A DNA stretch of 64,000 bases. Source: Brachionus koreanus. Its lineage: Eukaryota > Rotifera > Eurotatoria > Ploima > Brachionidae. Location of the stretch: positions 68,036 to 132,035 of the forward strand of contig PJRA01000428.1 of assembly GCA_016987375.1 (NCBI GenBank), in the 5' to 3' direction. A program made the translations under genes and the position numbers. Positions 11,701 to 23,215 of this stretch are shown here, one piece after another. Below the pieces are notes generated by a model that was given only the letters and a program-made list of their open reading frames with translations, was not told where the DNA came from and ran no database searches. Numbering within the stretch: position 1 is the stretch's first letter; each line of letters begins with the position of its first letter.

Positions 11701-14700
11701 TAATTAAATTAAATATATATATATAAATAAAATCAAATAAAAAAAAATTTGGTTTCTGATTATATAACTAATATAACTTTTGCCATTAACAATAAGACAT
11801 AAATTTCCCAAATTTAATCTTACCCCGGTTGTTTAAATGTAAAATAATCAAAATATAAGTTATAGTTACTTAATAGTTAACTTTTCATTGTAAAAACTAA
11901 TATTTTAAGTATATTTATTAATTTTGAAATCTACTTATAAAACTAGAAAACTAACTTAATCAAATGAAATATATTTTCTTAAAAAATCAATGATTTTCTG
12001 ATTTTTCTTTGTAAAAAAGACTTTCAAAAATAAATTTAAAAAAAAAATTAAATCACTGAAACACCTGTTGCTTCACCTACTGCAAAAGTCTGCTAAATTT
12101 GTGCATATTGATTGTGATTGACATTTGTTTTAATTTGATTCATCTGCGGAACAAATTTTTATTCATTAGAACAAAAGTAATACAATTTCTTAATTTTTTC
12201 ATTTCAAAATTTGGTCCCAAATTTGGTAAATGTTTAAAATTTGAATAATATTTAATTAATTGAAGTTTTTAAATAGCAACCGGAGTAATATTTTTAAATT
12301 AAATTCACTTATTTTAAAATATTTTTTTATGAAATTCCTTAATTTAAAATTATTATTTGAGTTTTTAGATGAATTAGGAAGCCTTTATAATTATAATTAA
12401 TATAAAAATATTTGCTTTATCAAAGAAAATTCAATTTTTCTGTTTTGAAATTGATTTTATGTGCCACAAGAGCTTCGATATTTTAAAAAGGGATCTAAAA
12501 AACCCTCAGGCTTTCTAGCCTTAAGTCTCCTACAAAAAATTTACCTGGAAAAAAATTTAAAGAATTCTTAAACTTAAAAAAACAGAACCTTTTCCTTTCG
12601 GTTTTTGTAGTGTTATCATAAGTGAATTTAATTCATTCTATATTTCTTTGATCTCAAAAAGCACTTAACTTTCAGTTTTTTGAATATTCATTTAAATGAA
12701 AATTAATTTTTACTTTTTCAATTTCGAGTAAAATTGTGCAAATATTTTTCTTTTCTTTGCCTTCATCCTGTTCAGTAATTTGTTCTATGTGTGAAATTAA
12801 TTGGCTTGAATTTTGATTATTTTGCTGATCGGATGATTTTTGACTAATATCAATCAAAGCACGAGGGTGATGAAAGTTTGACATTGTAACTTTTCCTAAG
12901 GAATTTTCAAACGTTAATGGTTTGTAATTTTTTAAATCATGTTTTTGATTTGTCTGGATCAATATTGAAGCTTTTGGACCATTGTTTTCTGAACCTAATG
13001 CTGAAATGGTTTCTCTTTTGTTTTGTTGTGTATTTTTTTTTATCATCCAAGCCTAATCGTAAAAAAATATAAATATTGAATAAATTTAATATTCAACTAG
13101 TACTGTATAATAAAAGTCAAATGCATAGGGATCATTAATTTGAAGCTGCATCATTTGAACATTTACAACCCAATTTTTTTCTTTATCTGTCATCATTCCA
13201 ACTAGCTTATCACCAACCCTCAAGTTATCAGTTTTTTGCTTATTGGAATAGCTAATTTCATTTCGATTTTGTTGATTTTCATGAGATGGTCTTTGAATCG
13301 ACATTTTTGCTTGGTCAAAAAAACTTTTTATTGATAAAAACAAATGATTTAAATTATAAATTTTTTTTTATAGGTACTTAGAAATATATTGGCGGTTATA
13401 GTTTTCTACTGATTTACTGGTTTCTTTATTAAAAATTAAGCAAAAATAATTTTAATTAAAATCTAGAGGTGTCAAAAAATTACCAAAGTAGTTTGAACCA
13501 TGATTTTTTTGAAGTTCTCTTTTAACATTAACAGAATTAGTTGATTTTTTAAATTAATTTTAAAATTTAAAAAAAAGACAAAAAAATTTTTATTATTATT
13601 TTTATTTAAAAACAAGCCAAATCAATAAAGCGTAACAAACTGTATATATATTTTTTTAATAAGTATGATAAATAAATAAATTTTTTTGTTTTTTTTTTAA
13701 ATTTTAGAATAGAACGTCTAGTAAAAATAAACAAAAATCATAAAGCGTATTTTAACTCTTCTTTATTACTATTATTGCTAGTACTGGTATTTCTGCTATG
13801 AGTATTAAAACTTGTAGAAGAAGCTAACCTTTGAGCTAATGCTGAAATTACTTGTTGCTTCTGTTGAGGATTCATATAATTGAAATTCGATGGCACTAAA
13901 ATTATTTATTTAAATTTGTTTTAATAAAACAAAAGTAAAAGACTTACAAATACTATTTAAATTAGATGATAGTGTTTGATTCTGTCCAGATGACATTTGC
14001 TGCTGAAACACTGGTGCCTGATGTTGAGAATTTTGCTGCATTAACCAGGCATGTAAAAGCTGCTTTTGTTGTTGTTGTTTTAAGTTTTGAACTTCGTTTG
14101 GATTTAGATTTTGTTGAGCTTGATATTGATTCATATTTAAAAGAGGAGCCATTTTTAAAAGGTCAAGCTGTTGTTGCTGCTGTGATTGGTAAAACATTGA
14201 ATGATTGTTAAAGTTGTCGTTCGATTCTTGGTTAAGATGGGATCGAGAGGTGGTGGATTGATTCAATAGTTCATTTTCTATTTCCTCTAGAGTTTTGGCA
14301 TTTGGTAAATTTTTTGTCATTTGAGGCTTTATTTCAGATGATTTCGATGACTGCTGCTGCTGTTGCTGTTGCAAAAGTGAAATCATCTGAAAAGGATTCA
14401 ACTGTGATTGCTGGGTTAATTTTTGTTGCAAATTTTGATTGTTTGAAGCATTTTTATCAGATAGTTGCATCTCAGCTAGTTTGCTTTGTATATAGTTTTC
14501 TTTCTCATTATTACTTAAGATCTTTTAAAAAAAGTCGTTTAGCAGACTGAATAAAAATATATATTGCAATTTACCTGGTTCTGAATACTAACCAAATTAT
14601 CTAACTGAACGGGTGTTTTTCTACTAGATTGGTTCGACAACTGTTGATGCTGCAAAATATTGTTTCTCGAATTGATTAAATTAATTAAAGAATTTGCATT

Positions 14701-15508
14701 GACTTGTTGTTGATATTGAATTTGCTGCATAAGTTGTTGCTGCTGCTGTTTAATAAGGTTACTACTTAGTTGAGATTGTTGTTGCAATTTGATTTGATTC
14801 ATTTGGTTCTGTAATTGTTGTTGAAATTGAAGTTGGTGATTGATTTTTAGCTGTATATCGTTCAAGGATTGTTGATTTAAGTTATTTTTATTATAATGAT
14901 GGTTTACTTGAGGAGAAGTCATTTGATTTTGAAAATTTTGCTTTTGAAATTGCTGATGCAAATTTGAATTTTGTTGTTGTTGCTGTAAAAATTGTATTTT
15001 TTGCAATAGATTAGAATCCATGTTAGTCGGGAGTTCATTTTTGCTAAAACTGTTGAATTTGCTAGAATTTATTGAGCTATAAACAGAATTGGGAGCAAAT
15101 TGAGAACGATTAGTATCGTTTAGCGACATGCTGGTATTATCTTGGCTAAAATCGTCAAATTTTACTAAACTTTTAGCCGACACGGCATCTGAATCGCTTA
15201 ATTCTTTCACTCTTTCTAATGCCATTAACTTGTCGTGCTCAGCTTCCCAGTCTTCTCCTGCATCTAGAAAGCTAAATTTGAAATTTGTTTTAAATTTTTT
15301 TGATTTACCTTCAATTCCATCACCAGCAAATGTTTCTTCATTGAAAGCATCAAAATCATCTGGCTCATTTGCCTCTACTAATTCGTTATCATCATTATAA
15401 TTTGATCTCTAAATTTTAAAAATTAATCAAAATTTTTTTTCTTAACAAATTTACTATAAAATCAAATTCTTGATCATTTCTTTCACCGAAATATCCATTA
15501 TTGGACAT
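5787..15508 (-). CDS. PATL1: PAT1 homolog, mRNA decapping activator, with a gene nested in its intron
   Basis: Pat1 proteins bridge deadenylation and decapping: they bind DDX6, Lsm1-7 and the decapping enzyme in P-bodies. Fourteen exons join exactly in frame (939 residues): 15508-15455, 15408-15309, 15263-14575, 14521-13948, 13895-13829, 13518-13484, 13423-13378, 13323-13104, 13052-12714, 11699-11632, 6588-6453, 6382-6176, 6125-6040 and 5985-5787. The N terminus has acidic residues and FNEETF, matching the DDX6-binding segment of the family. A long glutamine-rich region follows (exons 3-4). The conserved middle shows GMMTDKEKNWVVNVQMMQLQ and YKPLTFENSLGKVTMSNFHH. The C-terminal helical domain shows VPKGKRLLGKCLPSF and NKFGLTYLLKF. 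Most introns are 45-60 bp, but intron 10 (11631-6589) is 5 kb and contains MNT on the opposite strand. Exon 12 could start 6 nt later, also in frame. Confidence 0.9.
6589..8085. other. PATL1 intron 10, 5' flank of nested MNT
   Basis: This 1.5 kb stretch lies between PATL1 exon 11 and the MNT start on the other strand. It is noncoding as far as I can see; short frames such as 6616-6822 are lysine/phenylalanine-rich and unsupported. It must hold the MNT promoter. A weakly less AT-rich patch precedes the MNT start around 8055-8085. Confidence 0.5.
8086..9942 (+). CDS. MNT: MNT/MXD-type bHLH-zip repressor, nested antisense in PATL1
   Basis: MNT is a MAX partner that represses E-box genes through Sin3 and opposes MYC. 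Five exons join in frame to 539 residues: 8086-8471, 8533-8680, 8750-9020, 9076-9821 and 9874-9942. The N terminus IEVLLKAAEYIDAQE fits the Sin3-interaction helix of the MAD/MNT family. The basic region and first helix read HNTLEKNRRAHLKGCFESL, then DKKCTNLAILNYTLKFIE, which is closer to MNT than to MXD proteins because of the DKK-T/S-NL segment. A charged leucine-zipper-like helix follows in exon 3 (ELEKKRLLEEQFKLKNKL). Exon 4 encodes a long acidic, disordered part. The gene lies wholly in the 5 kb intron 10 of PATL1 and is read from the other strand. MXD remains a possible name; the bHLH family itself is certain. Confidence 0.92.
9943..11631. other. PATL1 intron 10, 3' flank of nested MNT
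   Basis: This 1.7 kb of AT-rich noncoding sequence contains the MNT 3' UTR and then the first part of the PATL1 intron. I see no coding exon on either strand and no clear mobile element. Confidence 0.5.
12062..12110. repeat. Dispersed repeat copy in PATL1 intron 9
   Basis: This stretch resembles, with about seven mismatches in some 46 bases, the reverse complement of the right arm of the foldback element near 39.64-39.71 kb. Shared landmarks are TTCACCTACTGC, AAGTCT and AAATTTGTGCA. It sits in the 1.0 kb intron between PATL1 exons 9 and 10, and the rest of that intron shows nothing else I can name. Confidence 0.6.
13948..15050 (-). repeat. CAA/CAG-rich coding tracts (polyglutamine) in PATL1
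   Basis: On the minus strand, exons 3 and 4 of PATL1 carry many runs of CAA and CAG encoding glutamine stretches of 3-7 residues mixed with N, L and S. Examples are near 14343-14375, 14080-14060, 14745-14700 and 14985-14965. Mixing of CAA and CAG limits slippage, so these look like a protein-level low-complexity region rather than an expanding microsatellite. Confidence 0.8.
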
Positions 15509-17783
15509 CTTTTCTTAATATTTGTCAAATATCAAAGTTATTAAATCACGTTTATTTTTAAATCTTATTTCTAATAAAAAAAAATTAGCTTTCTTTTTTA
15601 GTGATTTATATTTTATTTAAAAATGAATTAGTCAAATCGTATGCTTTGTATGCATTTCGTTGAAGACATCTAAGTTTCTTATTTATTTTAAATAAGCGAT
15701 ACATTAATTACGCAAATTAGTTGCTCAATGTTGTTCAAAGCAAAGTTACATACTCATTACCGCTTTCTATTGAAAAAATGGATTGAAATTTTATAATTTT
15801 TAAAATAATTGTTATAATTATAATTTTTTACTTAAAGCATATGGCAATCTTTCTCTTATGTAATTTTTAAAAATTCTGTGCATTTAATATTTTAAATGTA
15901 AAGCTACATTTTATCAATACATTGTTAAGACAAATTAAACATCAGCTCATATAAGAAAATAGTCAAAATTTATTTTTTATAATGAAATTATTCAAAAAAT
16001 CTCAATTAATTATTTACTTTTTTTAATCAATAAATGATTTAATTAATAGTGTATTTTAACCTTTTATGTGCTTAAGTTGGAAAAATCTCTTAAAAAGAAG
16101 AATCTAAGAAAGTAAAACTTGAAAGCATTTCCCTGAATTCATGGATATTTTAGAGAAGTCTGCGAGATTTTCAAAAAATATAAATAACAAGAGATTTTAG
16201 AAAGAGGGAATATTAAATTTTTAAACTTAAGTGCTTTTCTTTTGTTCTTTTAACCAAGTTAAAAAATATTTTCAAATGTTTTTAAAAAAATTTTATAATT
16301 TTGTACACAAATTTGAAGGAGAATGGATCTTTAAATTTATCAATAAAATTTTTCTTCCATGAAAAACATTTATTTTAAAATAACCGTTAACCATAATAAA
16401 ATAAGTTCCTTTTACTTAATGAATAGTCAATTTTGATTTCGTTTGCATTTACTAATAAAAATTGAAACCAATAATTTGAAACTTAGTGAGCAATTTTTGA
16501 AATTTTTATGCTTTGTCTGCGTTGAAATCAATTTCCCACATTCTTTTTTCAAAATTAGCACTTAAATTAGAATAATTGAGAAACAGCTTTTAAAAAATTT
16601 CCCGATCAAACCTGAAGTTAAATTAATTTTTTGAAGAATAATATGAATAATGGTTTGTTTTTTGGCTTTGTCTTCTTGATTTCGATCGTTCAAATCAACT
16701 TAATTAGGAATTATAGGTTTGATTTATTCATCAGTCATCATCAGATTAATTAAAACTTTTAATTGATTCTTTACATAAAACGAAAAAGCTAGATTATTTA
16801 AATGAATTAAATTATTTACTGCGTTCAGCATCTAAGTGTTGTTTGTTACAAATATTTAATATATTTTTCTAATTTTAATAAAATTTTTTGATTAATTTTT
16901 TAAACATTTAAAAAAAAAAAATTATTAATTAATTAATTCTTGATTGGTGCTATTTTGATTTAGAAAATATAGCTTAGAAAAAGTAAGCTTTGTCAAAGAA
17001 AAAACGAAAAAAGATATCTTATAATAACTTAATTTTGAACGGTCTAGTATAAAAACCTTTTTACATGGCAAAGTTTTTTTAGTTAACAGTATCACCAAAA
17101 ATAGCGTTCAGTTATGTTCCAGGCAAAAATAGGAATCAAAGCACACATAAAAAGATGAAAAAAGACTCGAATTATAAGCTTTTTCTTTACTTTTTCTATT
17201 AATTCTTAAAAAAAAATACATATATATAAATTTAAATTATATATATTTAATATATTTAAAGTAAATTTTATAAATTAAAAGATCGTCTTGTTATCAAAAT
17301 AAATCATTTTAATATAAAGATTTAATAATTAATCAAATTTTAAAATTTTATTTCAAATTTAAAAATCTAAATGGTAACTTTTTAATTTTGTTCCTTTAAA
17401 TTTAAATTTGTAGATTCAGTAGATTCAAGTTAAAGATATTTAGAAATATGTAATTAAAATAAAATGCCATCTATTGAACATTTTAGCATTAATAACTTTA
17501 AATTTAAATATTTTTTATTTTTTAGCATTAAGTTTAAATTTGAATTAAACTTTTCTTAAATTTCATATTAATACTTATTGATTTCAAATCGATTGACCAA
17601 ACTAAGCCATGACACTTTTAAATTTGATTTTTTTCTTTAGATTTAATCGCATAAATTTAATTTGATCAGTTTTTCATTTAAAAAAATCCGAACAGAAAAC
17701 AGACATATTGTTTAAAAAAAATATAAATTTCATTCTTGCAAACTTTATTTTTGAATTTTAAAGATTAGCAAAAATTATTTTTT
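15509..17783. other. Intergenic, PATL1 5' side to RPL32 3' side
   Basis: This 2.3 kb extremely AT-rich stretch separates PATL1 and RPL32, which are both on the minus strand. It includes the PATL1 promoter region next to 15509. I see no exon, RNA gene or identifiable mobile element. Confidence 0.5.
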
Positions 17784-18674
17784 TTAGTCAGTTGCTTCTG
17801 AACGTAGACGAGCATTAGCATTTGTTATTTTTATGTTTAGTTGTTGAGCTCTCTCTACGATAGCCTTTCTTGTCTTTGCAGAAGTGGCATGAGCAATTTC
17901 TCCTGAAAATGTTCGGTTTTGCATCATCAATACTTCTAATTCCTTTAAAAAAAAAAATTATTTTTCATTAGTTTAAAGATAAATTGACGGTATTTTTAAA
18001 TTTTAATTTTGATTTTTTTATTTTAGTTTAATTATTTGATTAAAACTAATGTAACGACAAGTTTTACCAAAATCGTTTTAACCTATAAAACGACTTAACG
18101 ATGCATAAATCGTAATTACTTTTGCATTGATTAAACGATCACCAACAGAACTTGAAAATCTGTAAGTGTAGATACCGCAATGCGTTTAAAAAAGTTCCTA
18201 TATGGCCCTAGTTGCAACTTTTAAATTCACTAAGAGCACCAAAAGTAAATAAAGAGCCTTCAATTTTGTGTCCTCATTAAAGTTACACACTGAAAAATCG
18301 AATTTTCAGATGTCTTTGAGATGAGGCAAATGAAATTTAAAATTATTGTTAAAATTTCTTACTTTAACGTTGTGAACCACGAATTTCTTAAATCCATCAG
18401 GGCATACATGTCTTGTTTTTGTGGCTGATCCATAACCAATCTTAGGCATCAAGTACATTCCCTTGAATCGTCTTCTGACTCTGTTATCAATACCCTTGGG
18501 TTTTCTCCAGTTCGACTATTCAAATTACTATAGTTAATATCCATTTTAACATAGCATTTTTAATAAGAATTCAATACTAACTTTTACTTTAACATATCGA
18601 TCAGATTGATGACGAATAAACTTTTTGGTTCGCTTTTTAACAAGGGTATGCTTAACTAAAGGTCTTACAGTCAT
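17784..18674 (-). CDS. RPL32: 60S ribosomal protein L32 (eL32)
   Basis: eL32 is a constitutive protein of the large cytosolic ribosomal subunit. Exons 18674-18582, 18515-18363 and 17942-17784 join in phase 0 to 134 residues, one fewer than the human protein. Diagnostic stretches are [46 protein letters not shown] and [11 protein letters not shown], ending in [12 protein letters not shown]. The start codon is preceded by TTTATTTAG and two bases, an acceptor-like signal pointing to a spliced leader or a 5' UTR intron. Intron 1 is short (66 bp), but intron 2 is 420 bp, long for this genome. Confidence 0.98.
17943..18362 (-). other. Long RPL32 intron 2, possible snoRNA host
   Basis: Introns in this window are mostly near 50 bp, so a 420 bp intron in a ribosomal protein gene stands out. 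Animal ribosomal protein genes often host snoRNAs, and the centre of this intron (about 18050-18250) is less AT-rich than its flanks. I could not assign convincing C/D or H/ACA boxes by eye, so no RNA gene is claimed. Confidence 0.3.
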
Positions 18675-21600
18675 TTCTAAATAAAATAAAATTTAATGAT
18701 ACTTTGATTAAAACAGATTATTCTATATTCACAATAAGATTCAAAATCACTAGCATTTAATGCTTAAATTGAAATAGCTTTGATCTAAGTATTTGTGTAT
18801 GATATATTTTTAAAGCATATAACCATGCTTTAAAATTATTTTCTTAATGCAAAAAATTGTTTTGCATAAAATAAAATACTTAAATCAGTCTTAAAAACAC
18901 GCGCAGCTAAAAAGAATTTCAACAAATTTTTTGATTGCAGATTTATGTTGATGTACCTTTAAATTAGTCTTTTTTATTAAATTCTCTTTAAAATAAAAAA
19001 CTTTTAGTTAAATTTAATTTAAATTTCAAAATTTTCAAAGATTTTCTCTTGTTTTTTCAATTGAATAAAGATTTAAATTTAAATCTTGAAAATAACTCAA
19101 TTAATAATTAATTTTTAATAAAGATTTTTAAAAAGTATTTGGCTTTTAAATGAAACAATTTAAATAATTTTTTGATAAAACTTAGAAATCTTGATGATTC
19201 AATAATCATCAATGGTGACATTTTTAAAACTTTTTTAAAGCATATCTAGCAAAAAAAATCACTCTTGTATTGGCAAAGTCGTTTTTTTTTAATAATATAA
19301 TTAAAATATCATTGAATCAGCCTTATTCTTACAAAATGAATCAAAAATTAGAAGACGCCGAAAATCAACATTCTTCCAAAAATTAAAGGATTTAAATGGT
19401 CAAATGCGAACTAATTGCGAAGGAAATTAGTGATTCTACTGCAAAACAAGTCACCCCAAAACACACCATATTTCAAACTTCTCTAGACATCCTATTTAAA
19501 CAACTACAAAATTTGATTTTTCCAAACACCAGGGCTGAAAAAAGGTCTATAATCGCTCGGAACTGCCCTGGATTTAGTATCCAAAATGTTTTTATATTTT
19601 TTTTATTTTAATCAAAAATTAGTAAAAATTATTATTAATAAATTTTTACTAATTAAGCAAATTCAATGTTTTTAAAGATTACAGCGTAAGTCTATTTTTT
19701 AAAATTTTTTTTTTCTTAAATCGTATTGAATTAATAAATTGATTGAATTTTATTTAATCTAGATGAATCTGTCAAAAAGTTTGTCTTAATCTTAAAAATT
19801 TAAAAATTTTAAAATCAATTATTTTTTAATTATTATAGATTTCTAAATTGAAATTTCAGATAAAATTTTTAAAATGATTAATTTTTAAAATTAAAAACGC
19901 TTAATTCATAAACTGTACTTTTTGTTGATAATTTATTTCAAAATCAAATATCCTCGTGGAATATAATAAGAATTTTTTACTCGTTTTCATGCTACTCAAC
20001 CAATACTTTTAAGTAGCTTTTAAATTTTTCAAAAAAATCCTAAAGATTTAAATTGGTTTACGAGAGTAAGTTTTTATACTTATTGCGGTTTCTGTAATAG
20101 CATACTATCAATTAAATAAATAATGAGAGAATTTTTGCCGACAACAGGATTCGAGACCTTTTTGTTTCTTTTTATTTTTATGTTCTAATTTGAAAGGCCA
20201 ATGCAGATGATGATTAAGTAACAACGAACGCTAACATTTTAACTGTAGCAACAAATTGATTTTTCAATTCTAATTTTAGTTTAAACAAGCAGTTCGTTAA
20301 CAATAGTGATTAATCTAAAGCAAAACTTATCATAATAAGGCAAACTATTCTTCATAAAACCATGTACCATATATAAATGTTAAATTTTGTAGATATTAAA
20401 AAATTTTGCAAAAATTTAAACTTAAAAATTTCAGTTTATCTTAATAATTGTGATGTTGCAAATATAGCTACTTAGAGTGTGAATCAGATTTACTTAAAAT
20501 TATTTAATAAGAAAAAATAGTGGAAAAATTACTTTTTAAAATAGATTTAAATTGTGTTTTTTTTTTTATTTAATTTAAATTTTACATTTAATTTTAGCTA
20601 AAACAAAAAGGTGATAATTTAAGTATGTTGCCTATATTAAGAGATTTTTCAAATTTTTATTAAAATAACTCAAATTAAAATTTTGAAAGCCAAACTTGAA
20701 ATAATAATTCTTGCGACACTTTTTCTCTTGATATAAGTTTGATAATTTATGGGTTGATTTTTATTTTTTCAAGATTTTTAATTTTAATTTCAAGAGAGAG
20801 AGAGAGCAAAAAATAACTTCGAATCAGCTACGTAACTCGGCAAAAAAAAACTTTTGTCCAATTAATGAAACACAAAAACTTGCAATTATATTAGAGAGCT
20901 TTAATGAATTTAAAATCTTTTGCAATAAAGAAGCTCTTAGCTTTTAAAATTGATATTATTTTAAAAAAAAAATATTACCTAAAATTTTAAAAAGGTTCCA
21001 AAAGATTATTCCGATCAAAAACTTCACCTTGATTAAATTGCTTTTAAGTAATCCATCGTTCGCGAGTTAAGAATTGTGTTAAATTTCGAAATAGCACATT
21101 TAGTTTAGACTATTTTTTAATTTAGCATGAGAATTTTTTAATTTTTTTTGTTTCAAATTTAGCTAAAAATCGAAATTTAATGAATCCATTTAACAAAAAA
21201 TATTATTGAAATCATATAAAAAACATTTTAAGCTATTTCTATTAGCACTTAATTTTTTTTTATTTAGCTTGTTAAAATAATAAAATGAAATAAGAAATTT
21301 TTTTCTTTTTCTTCTTTTACTCAGTTTAAATAATATTTTTTGTCTACAAAAAGGTTATCAAAAAGCACAATATCATTAGGAATCATTTCCAAGTGGTAAA
21401 ATTAATTCTAGCATACAACTAGATATTCAAATGTCTTAATTGTTATTTTTTAGTATTAAATGAGGAATAAAATATTTTTTTGATTTAATTAGAAAAAAAA
21501 CAACCAAATTAAATTTTAGAAAAATATATCGAACAGAATTAGTTAGGTTAGGTCTTTTTTTAATTTCAATTTAATTCAAAATCAAAAAAGTTAAACTGTT

Positions 21601-23215
21601 TAATAATCAAAAAAGTTAGTTAAAATACAATTAAAAATTAATATTGAAAAGGAGGCTATGGTTTTTGATTTATTGATTAATTTTTTTTCCTTGAAATGAA
21701 ACTTTAAAGTCCTCATTTAAATTTATATAGATTTGTATAGATACTTTTAAAAGATTTAAATAATAAGCCGATCGCTAGAATGAGTTTATTGCAATAGAGC
21801 ATTACAAATTTCTAAGTATTTCACAGATTAAATTCAATAGATTCAAGTGTTTCGGTATTGTTTAACTATAGTTGGTTGTTCACGATTTCTAATCGAAATC
21901 AATCACAAATCGTTTGATTTGGAATAGTCTATCCAATAAGAAAACTTTATCAATTAGCCTTAATTGCTTCTAATTAAAAAATTAAAATTAAAGCAGTCAA
22001 TTTTTAGCAATTTTTATTCTACCTATTTTGATTAATTAATCAATTATAATCAATTTAGGTCCAACACCATGACCATTGAAAATAGTCAAATATAAATTCA
22101 TAATATATCGGATTTATTCGACATTCATAATATATATTTACTTCCACACTTCGTAGTTATTTAATAAAGGGATTTGTTTCGCAATTATCCATAAAGATGA
22201 AATTTATATACTCGTAATAATTGCAATTACAAGAATTTCTAATTAATTTTAGAATAAACACCGAAAAAGATTGACTTGGCAAATTGGTATTTAAAATAAT
22301 GATAAAGAGAGTTGTATAAATACAATTAATTGTATTAAGCTAGTTTAGTTAGAGTTAAGTTAAAGTGTCAATTTCAATTTTTAGTCTAAGATTCTCCAAG
22401 TAGCTATTGCATTGCTCTTAATTAAAAACTAAATCTTGAACTATTGAGAATCGCAAGTCTCACTCGATTCGTTAAGTTGAATTTTTAGATATAGTCGAAA
22501 AATTCTCTCCGATTTTAATTAATATTTGCCAAGTGTCCTTTAAGTTATACATTTTGCGTTTAAACAGGGATTAATTTTTTTTTAATTTTAAAAAAAAAAG
22601 AAAAAAGAAAAGATAAATATGAGATTATTTTTCTAGGATTTTGATGAATTTTTCGCATTTTAATTTTTTTACAATTTAAATTTCTAAGCTTCAGATTTTA
22701 GGGAATTTTCGCCATAGTCAAATAAATTGTAAGAATTTTGAAACAATAAAAGTGATTCATCCATTCACATCGGAAAATAAATATCTTGAAAATTAAGCGA
22801 AACGTAACGAGTTACACAAGAAAAATACTTAATTGAAATTTTTTCTATTTCATATTAAATATCTTTTGAAATATTTTTTTCTTGAATTCGTTCTATCATT
22901 TCCACGCAGTGAGGACGACAGGGACTCACTCGATTGCTCGAAATTTTTGACAATTATCTAAAAAATTTTAGTTATTCTTTCATGATTGCAAACTAGTGTA
23001 TTGCTTTCAAGAAATTTTGTATTAATTATTTAAATTGAATTTATAGAATTTAATATTTAAAATAAATAAATAAATCTTTCTTTTTTGTTTTATTGCAATA
23101 TTTTTTTTAAACCACAAAAAAGAATTCTTAAGTGACAATTCACCAAACCAATAAAATTAACAGTCTTATATTAATCTTTAGATTTTGACACAAATCAAAA
23201 TAACTCACTGAATAG
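18675..23215. other. 4.5 kb gene desert upstream of FoxQ2
   Basis: No exon, RNA gene or recognisable transposon was found across this stretch. It contains the RPL32 promoter at its left end and the FoxQ2 5' region at its right end. Its size is unusual for this compact window and fits a developmental regulator with distal enhancers, but at this AT content I cannot call individual binding sites. A GA microsatellite lies at about 20794-20806. Confidence 0.5.
20794..20806. repeat. GA dinucleotide microsatellite
   Basis: A short run of alternating G and A (about six units) lies in the FoxQ2 upstream desert. It is the only clear GA repeat I saw, and it may be a neutral microsatellite or a GAGA-type site. 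Confidence 0.6.

Noticed and set aside
13966..14550. Plus-strand frames rich in Ala/Val opposite the PATL1 Gln tracts
   Set aside because: They are shadows of CAA/CAG repeats read from the other strand; the minus-strand exons fit PATL1 with correct phases.
19396..19611. 71-residue frame in the FoxQ2 upstream desert
   Set aside because: No similarity recognised, no splice partners, and it ends in a phenylalanine-rich run from AT-rich DNA.
20140..20160. tRNA B-box-like string (GGATTCGAGACC)
   Set aside because: No matching A box or cloverleaf could be built around it; the similarity is limited to about ten bases.
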